NCBI GenBank assembly: GCA_946478915.1
Contig: CAMLER010000205.1
Location: 1 to 8,130 of the forward strand
Origin: an uncultured Chryseolinea sp.
Lineage (GTDB): Bacteria > Bacteroidota > Bacteroidia > Cytophagales > Cyclobacteriaceae
Length of the DNA stretch: 8,130 bases
Reading direction: 5' to 3'
Positions within the stretch are counted from its first letter, which is position 1; every line of letters starts with the position of its first letter. This document shows positions 7,201-8,130 of this stretch, piece by piece. The notes under the pieces were generated by a model that saw only the letters and a program-made list of their open reading frames with translations, ran no database searches and was not told where the DNA came from. Both the position numbers and the translations under genes were made by a program.

Positions 7201-7540
7201 GGTCAGAAGTATGATTCAGTATCAATTCTGTAATTATGCGTATACCCCGGCGGTGGGCCTCTTTAAGAAATTGCTTAAAGTCTGCTAACGTCCCATAGTC
7301 GGGATGAACATCGTAATGGTCTGTTACATCAAACCCATCATCTTTCAACGGCGACGGATAAAACGGAAGCAGCCAAATTGTGTTGATACCAAGGTCTTCA
7401 AGATAATCGAGTTTTTGTATAAGACCCTGGAAATCGCCAATACCATCTGCGTTACTGTCAAAAAATGCACGAACCGACAACTCATAGATTATGGCATCTT
7501 TAAACCATAGGGCATCGTTCGCTTTGGATGATAGGCTCAT
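4226..7540 (-). CDS. Trehalose synthase-maltokinase fusion (TreS-Mak/Pep2) with a TreS domain lacking its catalytic nucleophile
   Basis: This 1104-residue protein joins two GlgE-pathway enzymes: TreS (trehalose to maltose, GH13) and maltokinase (maltose plus ATP to maltose-1-phosphate). Residues 1-550 follow TreS closely: VRAFFDSNADGIGDFQGL (23-40), LPFYPSPLKDDGFD (58-71), EGTSCENLPQTH (217-228), AEANLWPED (249-257, acid/base E250), FLRNHDELALEMVT (311-324, D316), GIRRRLAPL (346-354), VLYYGDEIGMGD (377-388) and RTPMQW (399-404). The nucleophile motif is FRLGSA (205-210), with G208 where family members carry Asp. E105 (TELILNH) and E178 (HQPELN) replace the usual Asp. Isomerase activity is therefore unlikely. 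After a charged linker (about 549-560) comes maltokinase. Its cap domain is at about 570-660 (CRWFGGKAK, 595-603) and the kinase core has IHGDYHLGQVL (955-965), IDFEGEP (974-980) and LKDVAGMMRSIHYAA (994-1008). These motifs look intact. The ATG directly abuts the GlgE stop codon without a Shine-Dalgarno, suggesting coupled translation. The usual annotation would be treS; I leave the symbol empty because that activity is doubtful. Confidence 0.95.
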   Translation of the reverse strand: MSLSSKANDALWFKDAIIYELSVRAFFDSNADGIGDFQGLIQKLDYLEDLGINTIWLLPFYPSPLKDDGFDVTDHYDVHPDYGTLADFKQFLKEAHRRGIRIITELILNHTSDQHPWFKRSRKAKSGSRYREFFVWSDTNEKYKDARVVFRSEESTNWSWDSEAKSYYWHRFSRHQPELNFDNAEVQLEMIKIVDFWMKMGVDGFRLGSAAFLFEEEGTSCENLPQTHVYLKRLRAHIDKNYKNRILIAEANLWPEDAADYFGGGIECHMNFNYPLMPRMFLALRTEDSYPIIDIMEQTPATPPNSQWAVFLRNHDELALEMVTEEEKDYLFKAYAHDNNTKFNMGIRRRLAPLMNNDRRKAELLHAILFALPGSPVLYYGDEIGMGDNVYLGDRFGVRTPMQWNMNINAGFSMANPQKLYLPIITDPAYRHEAVNVAAQEENPSSFLWWMKNTISMRKRLNIFGRGDMKFLESSNAKILSFVRKYDRQCIVVVANLSQFSQSTVLDLSEFKGCDITEVFSQNRFLPVGDGDYPITIGPYGYFWFQAEVDEKKEKEPSGELFLLKTDVSWEKLFDNYNELRILERKVLLSFMKKCRWFGGKAKVVSKVSIQKTIPIKIDGDTHFLAVIEVHYAQRLPELYFLPLAFLPSDSIMERVEYTVQSVVCRAEIQGKAGFIMDSSYDKLFRDFLLLSMCKEVKIRVDDGGTLLFNSGVFAKIDVNKEIDSKILRADQSNTSIIYNDQYFFKFYRKLENEINPELEIVQFLSEHTTFRHSPRYAGSVEYRDQDGGVIVFGLLQEKVENQGDSWIMTVDSVGRFYERVMTKAKTLKAPKLINKVTLKFEEAPEVIQEFIGRGFYERMVRLGQRTAEMHLALASNTSNPAFAPENFTTNYQRSLYSSLRKLVKDRFNLLETTMHKLSPQVQELAKKVLAMESDIMQCFSEVYQVKIKTQKIRIHGDYHLGQVLFTGNDFVIIDFEGEPGLSFSERRLKKSALKDVAGMMRSIHYAAFGKILLNENYRERDRDFLETWAEQWQHYVSRFYFGAYMERMNMGTTLAQEDGILLMVFMLEKAVYELGYELNGRPAWTIVPLRGIDYLMKRYKEQK
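6917..6919 (-). other. Codon for Gly208 at the TreS nucleophile position
   Basis: The codon is GGG on the coding strand, in D-G-F-R-L-G-S-A. GH13 enzymes, including trehalose synthases, carry Asp here (FRLDA). GGG differs from both Asp codons (GAT, GAC) at two positions, so a single-base read error does not explain it. The surrounding frame is intact on both sides. Confidence 0.9.
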
Positions 7541-7546
7541 TTACAT
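7538..7546 (-). other. In-frame GlgE/TreS-Mak junction ATG-TAA-ATG
   Basis: The last GlgE codon (ATG, 7546-7544), its stop (TAA, 7543-7541) and the treS-mak start (ATG, 7540-7538) follow one another in the same frame with no spacer. No Shine-Dalgarno is visible at the normal distance, so ribosomes finishing GlgE probably restart at the next codon. Any readthrough of the TAA would give a GlgE-TreS-Mak polyprotein. Confidence 0.8.
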
Positions 7547-8130
7547 ATATGATTCGTGTACTTCTAACTTAAACAAATGAAAAGGTATCTTGTACGGATC
7601 CAATTCAATATAATTCCACTCCTGAGTCCACGTGTATTGCTCATCAGTCACCAGATCGTGAAGCTTGACATTAATCCTTCCATCGATTTTCAGTCGTTGC
7701 AAAGGGAGCTGTACATATCCGGATTGCCGGCTGTGTGAATCCAGATTTACTACGGTGAGGATAATATTGGACAAATCGTCGGTAGCCTTCACATAAGCCA
7801 GCAGATTTGGATTTTCGATAGTGCAAAATTGAAGGTTCCATGTCGTTTGTAATGCTGCGTTGTTTTTTCGCGCAGCATTAACAATGGTGATGATATCCGT
7901 CATCCGGTTCGTCTTTTTCCAGTCATGCAGTTTGACCTCATACTTTTCGGAATTAAAATATTCCTCTTTACCCTGCATGGGAATGTTGTCATGCCACTCG
8001 TATGCAGGGCCATAGATGCCATAATTGGAAGAAAGCGTTGCAGCAAGCGCAAGTCGGGTAATAAAAATATTTTCACCCTGATATTGAAGGTGGTAAGGAA
8101 GAATGTCGGGTGTATTGGGCCAGAAGTTAG
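7541..8130 (-). CDS. glgE: Alpha-1,4-glucan:maltose-1-phosphate maltosyltransferase GlgE, C-terminal part (5' end outside the window)
   Basis: GlgE uses maltose-1-phosphate to extend alpha-1,4-glucans by two glucose units, releasing phosphate, in the cytoplasm. The frame is open from the window edge to TAA at 7543-7541 and gives 195 complete residues of a protein usually about 650 long. It begins with NFWPNTPDILPYHLQ, the GlgE hallmark carrying the third GH13 catalytic carboxylate (the Asp of NTPDIL). Next come RLALAATLSSNYGIYGP, the GKEEYFNSEKYE block typical of GlgE, IVNAARKNNAALQ, and a C-terminal beta domain with ILTVVNLD, a DLVTDEQYTW segment and NYIELDPYKIPFHLF. The nucleophile and acid/base lie upstream and cannot be checked. 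The Met codon at 7978-7976 falls inside this conserved region and is not the start. The gene directly abuts treS-mak, whose product makes its donor substrate. Confidence 0.95.
   Translation of the reverse strand, partial: NFWPNTPDILPYHLQYQGENIFITRLALAATLSSNYGIYGPAYEWHDNIPMQGKEEYFNSEKYEVKLHDWKKTNRMTDIITIVNAARKNNAALQTTWNLQFCTIENPNLLAYVKATDDLSNIILTVVNLDSHSRQSGYVQLPLQRLKIDGRINVKLHDLVTDEQYTWTQEWNYIELDPYKIPFHLFKLEVHESYM

Noticed and set aside
7541..7978. A separate small gene starting at the Met codon at 7978
   Set aside because: The same frame continues upstream to the window edge with strongly GlgE-like sequence (NFWPNTPDIL), so it is only the tail of glgE.

Overview
The window is a densely packed, single-direction block of alpha-glucan metabolism genes, all on the minus strand. 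About 98% of it is coding, and the only gaps are two spacers of 64 and 111 bases. In transcription order (right to left) it holds: the C-terminal 195 residues of a GlgE maltosyltransferase (7541-8130, 5' end outside the window); a complete trehalose synthase-maltokinase fusion of 1104 residues (4226-7540); a complete 658-residue glycogen branching enzyme GlgB (2185-4161); and the first 691 residues of a GH57/DUF3536 glycoside hydrolase-type protein (1-2073, 3' end outside the window). The window contains no RNA gene, mobile element or CRISPR array. The plus-strand reading frames look like antisense shadows of these genes.

Together the genes spell out the GlgE route to glycogen-like alpha-glucan. 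TreS makes maltose from trehalose, maltokinase phosphorylates it to maltose-1-phosphate, GlgE transfers maltosyl units to a growing alpha-1,4-glucan, and GlgB adds alpha-1,6 branches. The GH57/DUF3536 protein is a conserved companion of unknown exact activity, probably acting on alpha-glucan. Moderate GC content, A/T-rich spacers, weak or absent Shine-Dalgarno sequences and the look of the proteins suggest a Bacteroidota (Cytophagia/Chitinophagia-like) or related environmental bacterium. That placement is an inference without a database search.

The main surprise is in the TreS half of the fusion. The GH13 catalytic nucleophile, the Asp of the usual FRLDA motif, is Gly208 here (FRLGS, codon GGG, two base changes from any Asp codon). 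Two other near-invariant GH13 aspartates are Glu (E105 and E178). The acid/base E250, D316 and the overall TreS framework are kept, and the fused maltokinase half has all its recognisable motifs. This suggests a catalytically dead TreS kept as a scaffold or regulator of an active maltokinase, so maltose would have to come from another source.

Smaller points also stand out. GlgE and TreS-Mak are in the same reading frame and separated by exactly one TAA codon. An 11-base word recurs in both spacers. A G/C-rich hairpin lies between treS-mak and glgB.
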